Origin: an uncultured Saprospiraceae bacterium | GTDB lineage: Bacteria > Bacteroidota > Bacteroidia > Chitinophagales > Saprospiraceae | NCBI GenBank assembly: GCA_937928045.1 | Contig: CALFWO010000045.1 | Coordinates: 1-57,211, forward strand | DNA length: 57,211 nt | Direction: 5' to 3' | Shown here: positions 15,772-24,566 of the stretch, one piece after another | Numbering within the stretch: position 1 is the stretch's first letter | How the letters are laid out: each line of letters begins with the position of its first letter | Made by a program: the position numbers and the translations under genes | The notes under the pieces: generated by a model | Told to the model about the DNA's origin: nothing | The model's input: only the letters and a program-made list of their open reading frames with translations | Databases searched by the model: none

Positions 15772-17031
15772 TTGTTCCAAAAGTTAAGGTTTATTGATTT
15801 CCTAGTTTTGATCGGTAATAACGGAACGATATTGGTTGAGCCTTTGGTTAAGTTGGCTGCCATTTTCCACTTGAAAAATCAAACAAGAAAGAAAATCAAA
15901 AAAACAGTGAAACAAGCTCAAATTGTGTTCATAATATTACTTGGCGTAAATTCCTTATTCTGTCAATCCGATTCAACATTTTCAAAGTTATCTCATGAAT
16001 TAGACTTTAGATTTAGAGCAGAGCAAGATTGGGATTCTAGAAAATCTGATGGTTCATATCGAGACAATAGATCAAGACTGAGGTACCGGTTAAGGACAGG
16101 AGTCTCCTATTCAAATAAACATTTTTTGTTCGGATTTAGAATAAGAACAGGAGATCAACGAAAGCAACAAGATCCACAATTAACAATTGGAAAAGGATTA
16201 AAAGAATTTGGCACCTTGCCGATTGGATTTGAGAAATTATATTTTCAATATGACAAAAGTAATTTCAAATTTTGGTTGGGTAAAAACACATTTCCTTTCA
16301 AGAAAAACAATGAGCTATTTTGGAGTGATAATGTTTTTCCGGAAGGAGTATCCCTAAGCAAAAATTTCATTCTCAAAAAGGGAATTGTTAAGAATGTACA
16401 TTTTGTCGCAGGACATTTCATATTGTCATCAAACGATAAGTCATTCTTGGATGATGCTTACTTTCAAGGAGCACAGATTAACTTAGTATCTCGCGATGAT
16501 AAATATGAATTTTCTTCCGCTATATACCAACTTAAAAACATTCCAGATATCCCTGATGGAGCACATTTATTTGAAATGAATTATTCAATTATTCATTTGA
16601 GAACCAAGGTTGAACTGTCTAAATTTTCCATTAATATTGATTATTACAACAATTTTACAAATTATGATAGTAATCTGTATCTAGAAGACGAATTTGTAAA
16701 TCAGAAAGTTGGATATACTCTGGGTTTGCAGTATGGAAATTTGAAGTCAAAGAAAAATTGGATGTTCAGTATCACCTATGCAAGGTTAGAAAGATATTCG
16801 ATATTAGATTATATGGCTCAGAATGATTGGGCGAGATGGGACTATTCTTTATTTAATTCACCTGATGGAAGACTCAGTAATTTTAGAGGTTTAGAAGCAG
16901 TTATAGCCTATGCAATTACTAAGAAGGTTAATTTAGTTTCAAAGTATTATATCGTAGAACAATTACTACCATTTGATCTGGCTAAAGAGAATGGTCAAAG
17001 AATTAGATTTGATTTGAATATTAGATTATAA
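15772..17031 (+). CDS. Putative outer-membrane porin-like beta-barrel
   Basis: The frame encodes 419 residues from a TTG at 15772, but the real start is uncertain. A signal peptide (IVFIILLGVNSLFC-QS) sits at about residues 51-66, so a later start, for example the GTG near 15907, is plausible and would give a normal signal peptide and about 374 residues. The mature part begins HELDFRFRAEQDWDSR and RYRLRTGVSYS, followed by alternating amphipathic strands up to a C-terminal IRFDLNIRL, which is typical of a barrel end strand. It resembles Bacteroidota putative porins. The cargo is unknown. It is transcribed alone, divergent from the DUF1851 gene. Confidence 0.7.
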   Translation: MFQKLRFIDFLVLIGNNGTILVEPLVKLAAIFHLKNQTRKKIKKTVKQAQIVFIILLGVNSLFCQSDSTFSKLSHELDFRFRAEQDWDSRKSDGSYRDNRSRLRYRLRTGVSYSNKHFLFGFRIRTGDQRKQQDPQLTIGKGLKEFGTLPIGFEKLYFQYDKSNFKFWLGKNTFPFKKNNELFWSDNVFPEGVSLSKNFILKKGIVKNVHFVAGHFILSSNDKSFLDDAYFQGAQINLVSRDDKYEFSSAIYQLKNIPDIPDGAHLFEMNYSIIHLRTKVELSKFSINIDYYNNFTNYDSNLYLEDEFVNQKVGYTLGLQYGNLKSKKNWMFSITYARLERYSILDYMAQNDWARWDYSLFNSPDGRLSNFRGLEAVIAYAITKKVNLVSKYYIVEQLLPFDLAKENGQRIRFDLNIRL

Positions 17032-17306
17032 AATCTGATAGTTAGTGAAAACCGAGATATACATCCTACCGGTCATATTTGGCTTCACTAAACGGCTAAA
17101 AACTGATTGCAAAAGAATAAAAGGCTTAATAAGACTGGGTACAATAAGTCTTGATACCGTATATCGACATAATTATTAGTTTTTTACACTTGAAGGACTT
17201 GGGGGCTTTTGCTTTTTACTGATGATTCTGCACAATAGCCGATAGTTTAGTAAGGAAAGAGGCTTGAAATTTGCAATAGCAGATCGTACAAGATACCTTT
17301 AAGACT

Positions 17307-19061
17307 ATGAATAAAATTCTTCTTACTACTGGCCTTTTACTCAGTTTATTGATCTCTTCAACTTTCGCTCAGAATGCCTCATGGGATCAGAAGGTGGACG
17401 ACATATTATTGGAGAAATTGCATAATGATGCGAATGTTTCATTTATAATTATGATGAAAGCTCAAGCTGATTTGAGTGCATCAAAGCGAATTAGAGGAAA
17501 AGTAAATAAAGCAACTTTTGTTCATGAGCAGCTATCTCAGTTAGCACGCGTTTCGCAAAAACCAATCTTGGAAATATTAAAAGCCAATGGGGCTGAGTAC
17601 CATACTTTGTCTATTGTCAATGTAATTAAAACATCGGGTGGTTTACAACTTGTTAAGTTATTAGCCGAACGTACTGACGTGGCGAATATTCAAGACAATC
17701 CTTACGTGAAATTTGATGCTCCGAGACCAACTATAAATACTGGCGCAAGAGTGCTTGAATGGGGAATAACCAAGATTCAGGCGGATAAAGTCTGGGCATT
17801 AGGACATCGAGGTGGTAATGTCGTAATCGGTGGACAAGATACAGGTTATGAATGGGAACACCCAGCCTTAATAACAAAGTACCGAGGTTATGATGAGACC
17901 GGTGGGGACGCTGAACACAATTACAATTGGCATGATGCAATTCATGATTATAGTCCTTTACATAGTACTCAAGAAAATCCTTGTGGCTTAGATTCTCCGG
18001 TTCCTTGCGACGATAATAATCATGGTACACATACGATGGGAACCATGTTAGGTGCAGATGGAGATAATGAGATTGGTGTAGCTCCAGATGCAGAATGGTG
18101 TGCCTGTAGAAATATGGAACGTGGTTGGGGATCCCCTTTTTCTTACATAGAATGTTTTGAATGGTTTGTTGCGCCTACAGACCTAAATGGAGAAAATCCA
18201 GATCCAAGTAAAGGTCCACATGTTATCGCCAATTCCTGGGGGTGTCCTGAGATCGAAGGATGTTTTCCGTCGAATTTCGAAATGATGAATATGGCTGTTG
18301 AAAATCTAAGGGCTGCCGGTACGGTGGTCGTTGTTTCCGCAGGGAATTCGGGATCAGAATGTAATTCAATTACCAATCCAGCTGCAATTTTCGAAGGAAG
18401 TTTTACGGTTGGTGCAGTAGCTATTAATGACACTATTGCCAATTTTTCAAGTAGAGGCTCTGTAGAAGTTGACTCAAGTGGTAGGCTTAAGCCGAATATT
18501 TCAGCGCCAGGTGTTCAAGTGCGATCATCCATTCGAGATGGTGCCTATGCAACTTTCTCAGGTACAAGCATGGCGGGTCCTCATGTTGCCGGAGTTGTTG
18601 CCCTAATGATTTCAGCGAATCCGGAACTGGCAGGTGAGGTAGACATCATAGAAGATATTATTGAGACGACGGCTATTCCCGCAACGAGTGATGAAGAATG
18701 CGGAGGCGTAGATGGCATGAGCGTTCCAAATAATACTTATGGATTTGGACGCATTGATGCATTGGCTGCGGTTGAAAAAGCATTGACAATTTTCCCAGTT
18801 AGTACGACCTCTGCAAGTCCTCAACAACTGCATGTGTTTCCAAATCCATCCAAAGGATTCGTAAACATGGAATTGATTAATATAACCGGTCCAGTAACAT
18901 TGAAGATTTACAATGTCAACGGAAGCTTGGTATATTTAGATCGTTTCGAAAGTTCGAGTAAGCAGGTTTATAATCTTGAGTTAAATATGACATCAGGAAT
19001 GTACTTGTATCGATTGGAGCAAGAAGGAAATCTGTTTGATGGGAAAATTGTAATCGAGTAA
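17307..19061 (+). CDS. T9SS-secreted subtilisin-like (S8) serine protease
   Basis: The 584-residue protein has a signal peptide (1-21, TFA-QN) and an inhibitor-I9-like propeptide (about 40-135). The S8 domain carries the triad D178 (GQDTG), H239 (NNHGTHTMG) and S421 (SGTSMAGPHVAG), with oxyanion N347 (SAGNSG). A C-terminal T9SS sorting domain (about 505-584) starts LHVFPNPSKGF and ends in KIVIE. It is therefore expected to leave the cell through the type IX system and act as a secreted endoprotease. Pairs of cysteines around 226-234 and 313-319 suggest disulphides. It is a single-gene unit, and a PaiB-like gene faces it 6 bases past its stop. Confidence 0.92.
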   Translation: MNKILLTTGLLLSLLISSTFAQNASWDQKVDDILLEKLHNDANVSFIIMMKAQADLSASKRIRGKVNKATFVHEQLSQLARVSQKPILEILKANGAEYHTLSIVNVIKTSGGLQLVKLLAERTDVANIQDNPYVKFDAPRPTINTGARVLEWGITKIQADKVWALGHRGGNVVIGGQDTGYEWEHPALITKYRGYDETGGDAEHNYNWHDAIHDYSPLHSTQENPCGLDSPVPCDDNNHGTHTMGTMLGADGDNEIGVAPDAEWCACRNMERGWGSPFSYIECFEWFVAPTDLNGENPDPSKGPHVIANSWGCPEIEGCFPSNFEMMNMAVENLRAAGTVVVVSAGNSGSECNSITNPAAIFEGSFTVGAVAINDTIANFSSRGSVEVDSSGRLKPNISAPGVQVRSSIRDGAYATFSGTSMAGPHVAGVVALMISANPELAGEVDIIEDIIETTAIPATSDEECGGVDGMSVPNNTYGFGRIDALAAVEKALTIFPVSTTSASPQQLHVFPNPSKGFVNMELINITGPVTLKIYNVNGSLVYLDRFESSSKQVYNLELNMTSGMYLYRLEQEGNLFDGKIVIE

Positions 19062-19067
19062 AGAGAA

Positions 19068-19682
19068 TTACTGTTGATCTTTTTTCATTTCGTTTGCTAA
19101 GTCTTGATCATTGCGATCTTCGCTGTTATTTAATTGCGCAATGATATTATCGTGATCTGCCTTATTACGATTTTGAGACAATTTGCGCGCGGATTGTATT
19201 TCTGATATCTTGATTTTAAAGCCAATGAGTCCACTGTTTTGTTTCAAGGTTTTCTCTGAAAGCCCTTCTACCCTAACTGGATTTGATCTCCCATGCTCGT
19301 ATTTATTTGTCAATATTTTCAGTGAATTCATAAGTTCATCTTGGTTCAAGATTTGAATTTTTCCATAAATATGAACAGCTGCATAATTCCAGGTTGGCAC
19401 ATTTTCTTTTGAATACCAACTAGAGGAAATATAGCCATGAGGGCCAGTGAATATAGCCATTACCTCCTGGTCATTTTGGAAATTGGTCCATTGCTTATTT
19501 GCCTTGGCGACATGTCCAAATAAATAGCTTGAACCATCTTCATCCATTTGAAGAATCAATGGAATATGGGTTCCCCAAAATTTACCATCAACTTGGTTGA
19601 TCAAAATTCCAAAACCATTTTCCGAAATGAATTTTCTAATTTCAGAAACATTGTCGTGTTTGAATATCGGAGGAATATACAT
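19068..19682 (-). CDS. paiB: PaiB-like FMN-binding split-barrel protein
   Basis: I place the start at the ATG at 19682, because MYIPPIFKHDN is the normal N-terminus of PaiB proteins; a longer frame to 19712 adds ten unlikely residues. The 204-residue product follows the family: GFGILI, GTHIPLIL, YLFGHVAKANKQW, AIFTGPHGYISSSWY (FMN contacts in the family), PTWNYAAVHIYG, and GLIGFKIKISEIQSARKLSQNR. The family is described as protease-synthesis regulators or flavin-dependent enzymes. Its convergence with the S8 protease gene may be chance. Confidence 0.88.
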   Translation of the reverse strand: MYIPPIFKHDNVSEIRKFISENGFGILINQVDGKFWGTHIPLILQMDEDGSSYLFGHVAKANKQWTNFQNDQEVMAIFTGPHGYISSSWYSKENVPTWNYAAVHIYGKIQILNQDELMNSLKILTNKYEHGRSNPVRVEGLSEKTLKQNSGLIGFKIKISEIQSARKLSQNRNKADHDNIIAQLNNSEDRNDQDLANEMKKDQQ

Positions 19683-19778
19683 TTTGCTCAGAATTTGTTC
19701 AAATATAAGCATTCAAATGAGCTACCTGCAATGATTGCAAACTTTGAAAAGCGATTTTTTTATTCGTTTCTTTGAGAT

Positions 19779-20237
19779 ATGCATATTCAACCCTTAGATC
19801 ATAAACGGAAAGAGGTGGCCAAAGAATTGTACAATATTTGGCAACGTTCATATCCTATTGAAGGAAAACTGATAGGTATGAAGGTATTTCCACCATTGCA
19901 AAGAACCTTGGATGAATTTGAGAATGCAAATACTGATTTTATTGGAATAATTATTAAAAAGCAATTAATTGCTGCTATAGAATATAAAATGATCAATGAA
20001 ATTTTAGATATACATAGTTTTGTTGTCGATCCAGATCACCTGAGGAAGGGGTATGGGAAAAAATTGATGGAACATATCTTGGAGTATACTACTTGGAACA
20101 ATGCGATAATTGAAACGGCAGAAAAGAATATTCCGGCCATTGGCTTGTATCAAAAAATGGGATTTAAGATCACTGAAGTTTATATCGCCGCAATGAATAT
20201 TTCCAAGGTTAAAATGGAACTAGTGAAACAAGATTAA
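19779..20237 (+). CDS. GNAT-family N-acetyltransferase
   Basis: The 152-residue protein is a GNAT enzyme. It has ILDIHSFVVDPDHLRKGYGKKLMEHIL (about 71-97), with the acetyl-CoA loop RKGYGKKL, followed by AIIETAEKNIPAIGLYQKMGFK, the typical NxxAxxLYxxxGF ending. The substrate cannot be read from sequence. Its last four bases overlap the end of the convergent pseudouridine synthase gene. Confidence 0.88.
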   Translation: MHIQPLDHKRKEVAKELYNIWQRSYPIEGKLIGMKVFPPLQRTLDEFENANTDFIGIIIKKQLIAAIEYKMINEILDIHSFVVDPDHLRKGYGKKLMEHILEYTTWNNAIIETAEKNIPAIGLYQKMGFKITEVYIAAMNISKVKMELVKQD

Positions 20238-21913
20238 AAATTAGCTGGTACAAGAAATTCTATCAATTTGTTTGTAGTCGGATGAGTAAATTGAATGTAT
20301 TCCGCGTGCAAATGTAATCTATCTTTTTTAACCCCATACAAATCATCCCCCAAAATAGCGGTGTTTAATCCATCTTTATGAGCGGCATGCAATCTGAGTT
20401 GATGGGTTCTTCCAGTAATTGGACGAAATTGTATGCGCGTCTGATTTTCTTTTCTTTCCAACACTTTCCATTCTGTCAAGCCTTGTTTGCCATGCTCATG
20501 ACAGACCATTTGTTGTGGACGATTATTTAAATCTACTCGCAATGGAAGATCTATTTTACCACTATCTTCATGAACGATTCCATCGAGTATGGCCACATAT
20601 TTTTTAACGATGGTGTGTTTGATAAATTGCTTTTGTAATAGGCGATGAATCTCTTTGCTACGAGCGATTAGCATAATGCCAGAAGTGGACATATCCAAGC
20701 GATGTACAATCAAGGGACCAGTGGCCTCGGGATACTTGGCCTTCATTCGTAATTGAACGGAATCCACAATGTTCTTCCCAGGGACAGATAAAAATTCCGC
20801 AGGCTTATTAATTACCGCTAAGTCCTCATCTTCATAGATTGTATCAATATGTTGACCCAAAGCAGGATTGGAAAGCAAAGGATTTTCATCAACATCCATT
20901 CCTGATAACATATGCCCTAAGATCGGTTCACATTTACCTCTGCAAGCCGGATAGAATTGCTTTGACTTTCGAACTTCAGCGCCGGGTGATGCTCCCCACC
21001 AAAACTCTGCCATGCATATTGGCTGGTAATTATTCTTGAAAGCATATTGGAGCATTTTTGGAGCCGCGCACTCCCCTGCACCTGCTGGTGGAACTCGGAA
21101 AAAAGTAGATTCAAAAATGCTGGCAACATCTTTAGATTCTCCATTGATATTTAAGAAATGATATTGATCAAAGAGTTTTTGTTGTAAGGCATTTGACATG
21201 TCTTTACGTTTGCTTTTTAATTGATCAATTTTATCTTGAAATACATCAACCTTACTTTTCTCTTCTGCTAATCGATCCTCCCAAAGTTTATTCGCTTTAT
21301 TAAAGAAATATTTGATCTTGAGACTTTCCTCTTTTTGAACCTCAAGCAAAGCATTGTAATCTTCATTAGACATCGTTTTTACAGCTTCTCTTTTGTAACT
21401 TCTTCTTTTTTGTCTTGCTGAAATTAAGGCTTGTCGCTCGGATTCAATTGCCGCTTCCGCCTCTTTTTTTAATACTGTATATTTTTCTTTTGCCTCAATA
21501 TATGCTTGGTTTTTTTCTAATGCCGCAAGTTCTATTGTGAGATCATTGATATTTAATTCCTCTAATCGATAAAATCCATCGGGCTTCAACATGTCGAAAA
21601 TTGGTGGAACAAAAACAGGTAGGTCATTTACTCCAGCTAATTTTCCTGAAAACGCAGTCAGATAGCCAATTTCATTTTTAATATTACGAACAACTAGAAC
21701 ACCGAACATTTTTCCAATAACTAGACCTTTCTTGTTGGGGTCAATACCAAAATTATGTTCCCATTCCTTTTGCGACAATAAATAATCTTGAAGATATTTT
21801 GAAGCTTTTATAGCCAGTGGATGAGGATCGTAATAGAATGGAAAAGTAAATCGTTTTGGCAATTCCTGGTCAGCTAAGTCTTCAGTTGAAAATGGGATAA
21901 AACAGTCTTTCAC
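20234..21913 (-). CDS. RluA-family pseudouridine synthase with long N-terminal coiled-coil region
   Basis: The 559-residue protein converts uridine to pseudouridine in tRNA or rRNA. The catalytic domain (about 355-555) has IYEDEDLAVINKPAEFLSVPG, HRLDMSTSG with catalytic D407, and the RTHQLRLHAAH block near the end. The N-terminal half contains a charged coiled coil (about 125-245) and a cysteine-rich stretch (CAAPKMLQ, ICMAEF, PACRGKC), as in the long Bacteroidota and gammaproteobacterial members annotated for tRNA U32 / 23S U746. The start is a GTG whose G is the last base of the TAG stop of the P450 gene, so translation is probably coupled. Confidence 0.9.
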   Translation of the reverse strand: MKDCFIPFSTEDLADQELPKRFTFPFYYDPHPLAIKASKYLQDYLLSQKEWEHNFGIDPNKKGLVIGKMFGVLVVRNIKNEIGYLTAFSGKLAGVNDLPVFVPPIFDMLKPDGFYRLEELNINDLTIELAALEKNQAYIEAKEKYTVLKKEAEAAIESERQALISARQKRRSYKREAVKTMSNEDYNALLEVQKEESLKIKYFFNKANKLWEDRLAEEKSKVDVFQDKIDQLKSKRKDMSNALQQKLFDQYHFLNINGESKDVASIFESTFFRVPPAGAGECAAPKMLQYAFKNNYQPICMAEFWWGASPGAEVRKSKQFYPACRGKCEPILGHMLSGMDVDENPLLSNPALGQHIDTIYEDEDLAVINKPAEFLSVPGKNIVDSVQLRMKAKYPEATGPLIVHRLDMSTSGIMLIARSKEIHRLLQKQFIKHTIVKKYVAILDGIVHEDSGKIDLPLRVDLNNRPQQMVCHEHGKQGLTEWKVLERKENQTRIQFRPITGRTHQLRLHAAHKDGLNTAILGDDLYGVKKDRLHLHAEYIQFTHPTTNKLIEFLVPANF

Positions 21914-23280
21914 TAATTCTTAATTTCTACCCTTGGAGTGCAATACATTTCTAAATCTCTATCCATTCTCAAGGTTACCATTGGTAATATTTCAATACTT
22001 TGATCATCAGATTTTTTAAAATCTAATTTGCTGCAAAGATAGGCTATTGTTAATTGCATTTCAATTAAAGCAAAATTATTTCCAATGCAAAATCTGGGTC
22101 CAGCCCCAAAAGGTAAATAGGCAAACTTGGGACGTTCTGCAATGGCTTCCGGGGAAAATCTATCTGGGTCAAATATATCAGGGTTTGGCCAATACGCAGG
22201 GTTTCTATGCAGGCCATAAATAAAGGGCAGCACCGTATCTCCTTTCTTTAAGTGGTCTGAAAGTAATTCAGTGTCTTCCAAAGCGATTCGGTCGGTAATC
22301 CAAGCTGGAGGATACATTCGCATGGATTCATTAACAACGCGACCAGTATATTCCAGCTTTCGAATAGATTCAAGTGTTATTTTTTCATCAAAGAATCCAG
22401 CGGCCTCCTCCCTAATTTTGTCCACGGCCATTGGATGCTGATCCAATAAATACCATGTCCAAGCCAGGGCATTAGCTGTAGTCTCGTGTCCAGCAATAAA
22501 TAAAATCAACATTTCATCTAATAGCCGTTCATCGGTCATCGGCTCACCGGTGTCTTCATATCTAGACTCGAGCAACATATTTAGTAAGTCATGATCTTTA
22601 GTTGGATGCATACGACGTTCATTGACATAAGCCAAAAGTTGTTTTCGTATTTTTTGTGTCCTTTTAACATTCTTTTGGACTTTTCCGGTAAGGTAAAATA
22701 TAGGCGCTAGAAAAGGTAAACGAACTTGTTTGACAATAAAACCTTGAACGTCGCTAATCGCCTGACTCATCTCCTTTAGTTCCTCCTCGGGAATCGGTCG
22801 ACTAATTAATGTTCTAGTAATTATTTCAAATGAAAGTTCGAACATTAGTTCGCTAACGTTTAACTTTTTGTCGTTGGGAAATGCTGCGAGTTTTTCTGAA
22901 AAAGGCTGAATAACACTCATCATTAGTGTCATCAATTTTTCAATCTTTTCTTTATGAAAACCCGGCTGAATCAATCTTCTTTGTCGTAACCAATCCTCAC
23001 CAGTATTTGTCAATAATCCTTTGCCAGTATATTTTGCAACTGTTTCAGTCTGTAGTTTTGATTTTTCAAATTTTCTATGTTGCTTTTGGAAAACGCTCTT
23101 GACAACTTCCGCGTTTGTTGTAATGAGTCCTTTTTGCACTCCTCCAACATACATGTAAAAAGTATCTCCATGTTCTTTCAGAAAACCCATCAATGTCGGT
23201 ATAGGGTTTTTAACAAATTTTGCCAAGCTTTTTAAAGCTGAGCTTCTAGGAACTATAGGAAAACCTTTGGCACTTTTCAT
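21913..23280 (-). CDS. Cytochrome P450
   Basis: The 455-residue haem monooxygenase has all P450 hallmarks: I-helix AGHETT (263-268), K-helix ExxR (E318-R321), the PERF-like DPDRF, and the haem loop FGAGPRFCIG with the thiolate C398. There is no signal peptide or clear membrane anchor, so it is probably a soluble bacterial class needing ferredoxin or another partner. No such partner is encoded next to it. The closest look is to CYP4/CYP102-type fatty-acid hydroxylases, but the substrate is not deducible. Its stop codon overlaps the start of the pseudouridine synthase gene, which is an odd pairing of functions. Confidence 0.92.
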   Translation of the reverse strand: MKSAKGFPIVPRSSALKSLAKFVKNPIPTLMGFLKEHGDTFYMYVGGVQKGLITTNAEVVKSVFQKQHRKFEKSKLQTETVAKYTGKGLLTNTGEDWLRQRRLIQPGFHKEKIEKLMTLMMSVIQPFSEKLAAFPNDKKLNVSELMFELSFEIITRTLISRPIPEEELKEMSQAISDVQGFIVKQVRLPFLAPIFYLTGKVQKNVKRTQKIRKQLLAYVNERRMHPTKDHDLLNMLLESRYEDTGEPMTDERLLDEMLILFIAGHETTANALAWTWYLLDQHPMAVDKIREEAAGFFDEKITLESIRKLEYTGRVVNESMRMYPPAWITDRIALEDTELLSDHLKKGDTVLPFIYGLHRNPAYWPNPDIFDPDRFSPEAIAERPKFAYLPFGAGPRFCIGNNFALIEMQLTIAYLCSKLDFKKSDDQSIEILPMVTLRMDRDLEMYCTPRVEIKN

Positions 23281-23375
23281 CTTCCAAAGGTATGGAAAAT
23301 AGATTAGTTTAACCGAGTATTAGATGGATAGTACTACTTTGAAAAAACGAGTTTGAAACACTATTTAGCAATGGT

Positions 23376-23927
23376 TTATTCAACATGTCCCCAGTTCTTG
23401 CCGCTTAAAATTCTAGAAACTTGCATTTGTGAAATTCCAAATTGCTTGGCCAGAATTTTTCTTTTCGTCTTTCCTTTTCTAAGTCGAGCTTTAAGCAATC
23501 GAACTTTGGATTTTGTCATTACAACATTTTTCTTTGAAGGCTGATTAGCTATACTAAACTGGCCTTTCGCTTTTTGAATAGCAATGAGCTCTTTTTTGGT
23601 TAACCACTTTAAGTTTTTGTAATTGTTATGGGTTCTATCTTCATTTTTGTGAACAACAAAATTATGTTCATCAGAAGGTTTATCAACAAAATTTATGGCT
23701 ATAAATCTATGAATGTAAACTTTAAAATACTTCTTATTAGCTAGCTTGATATTAATCAGTTTTAAATTGTTGTGGTTGTATGTTCCATTAAGTAGTTTTT
23801 CGTCTTCCGATTCTTTGTCAATACTCATGATTCTTCCTAAATCCGAAATCATGTATTTACATTTATTTGTAGGGAAAGGAGTCTCTACTGTCGACCAGCG
23901 CTCGTTCCAAAATCTTCTAACTTTCAT
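23376..23927 (-). CDS. NUMOD4/HNH-like protein with C-terminal helix-turn-helix
   Basis: The 183-residue protein starts with a NUMOD4-like motif (WSTVETPFP to YMISDLGRIMSID). A homing-endonuclease-like HNH region follows: HRFIAINFVDKPSDEHNFVVHKNEDRTH then NNYKNLKWLT (about 73-110). The tail (about 138-180) is basic and has a resolvase-type helix-turn-helix, RKILAKQFGISQMQVSRILSG. In the HNH part, VVHKNED keeps a histidine but not the usual NHxDG spelling, so nuclease activity is doubtful. It could be a solitary mobile-type nuclease or a domesticated DNA-binding regulator. No intron or split host gene is visible around it. Confidence 0.72.
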   Translation of the reverse strand: MKVRRFWNERWSTVETPFPTNKCKYMISDLGRIMSIDKESEDEKLLNGTYNHNNLKLINIKLANKKYFKVYIHRFIAINFVDKPSDEHNFVVHKNEDRTHNNYKNLKWLTKKELIAIQKAKGQFSIANQPSKKNVVMTKSKVRLLKARLRKGKTKRKILAKQFGISQMQVSRILSGKNWGHVE

Positions 23928-24272
23928 CTAGGCGGTTTATATTAATAAATAGTTATACATTTTACTAATTTATTTCAAAATAACTATCTATTCTTTTTTC
24001 CAAAATAATAAAGGATTTGGTAAAACCGAAATTCTTAACATTTGTAATTAATTAAACTTAGAAGTATTTGGTCAGCCGTAACTTTGAGCCTAAATTCAAA
24101 CGCTTTTGTCATATCGGTGTATTTTTACCATATGAATTGTGGTCAGTGTTGGGAAGTTTTCTTTTCGGTTCTTTACTTAAATAATATTGTTGTTGTTTAA
24201 CTAGTTTTATCATTTTGTTTTAGGCAAAAAAACAAAATCAAAGTAAAGTCACAATAGATGTGAAAGTATTTA
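23928..24272. other. Intergenic region with a spaced inverted repeat
   Basis: This AT-rich stretch of 345 bases lies between the NUMOD4/HTH gene and the cobalamin leader. ATAGTTA (23949-23955) and TAACTAT (23981-23987) form a spaced inverted repeat 22-60 bases before the NUMOD4/HTH gene start, a possible autoregulatory site. I see no gene. Confidence 0.5.
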
Positions 24273-24280
24273 TACCTTTG
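24273..24280 (+). promoter_or_regulatory. Candidate -7 element before the cobalamin riboswitch
   Basis: TACCTTTG fits the Bacteroidota -7 consensus TAnnTTTG exactly and would start transcription near 24286, just before the riboswitch. No good TTG is seen at -33, so the call rests on the -7 match and position. Confidence 0.5.
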
Positions 24281-24286
24281 CAAGGT

Positions 24287-24455
24287 ATTTGGTATCCGAT
24301 CTGATCGGATTTAAAAGGGAATCCGGTGAGAATCCGGAGCAGTCCCCGCTGCTGTAAGTTTTATTGCAGTCTTTTTCAGGAAAGTCACTGTTCTTAAAGA
24401 ATGGGAAGACGAAAAAGATAAAACGAGCCAGAAGACCTGCCAGAAACACATATGT
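24287..24455 (+). ncRNA. Cobalamin (B12) riboswitch
   Basis: The conserved core GGGAATCCGGTG-AGAATCCGG then CAGTCCCCGCTGCTGTAA is at about 24317-24357, and the B12 box GCCAGAAGACCTGCC is at 24427-24441. Both match the class consensus closely. The ends are estimates because I could not fold the RNA. In the class, adenosyl- or related cobalamin binding turns the downstream gene off. The downstream leader (24456-24566) holds a perfect hairpin, CTAGGG-TTTATG-CCCTAG (24518-24535), and a GGAGG (24563-24567) at the receptor start, so control of ribosome access is plausible. Confidence 0.95.
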
Positions 24456-24566
24456 TGCATTGATTTTCGGAGGAAAAATCGCGGCTGGTAACTTGTCTTA
24501 TATACAAGCTTGGTATACTAGGGTTTATGCCCTAGAATATTCTACCGACTGCATTCTAGTCCGGAG

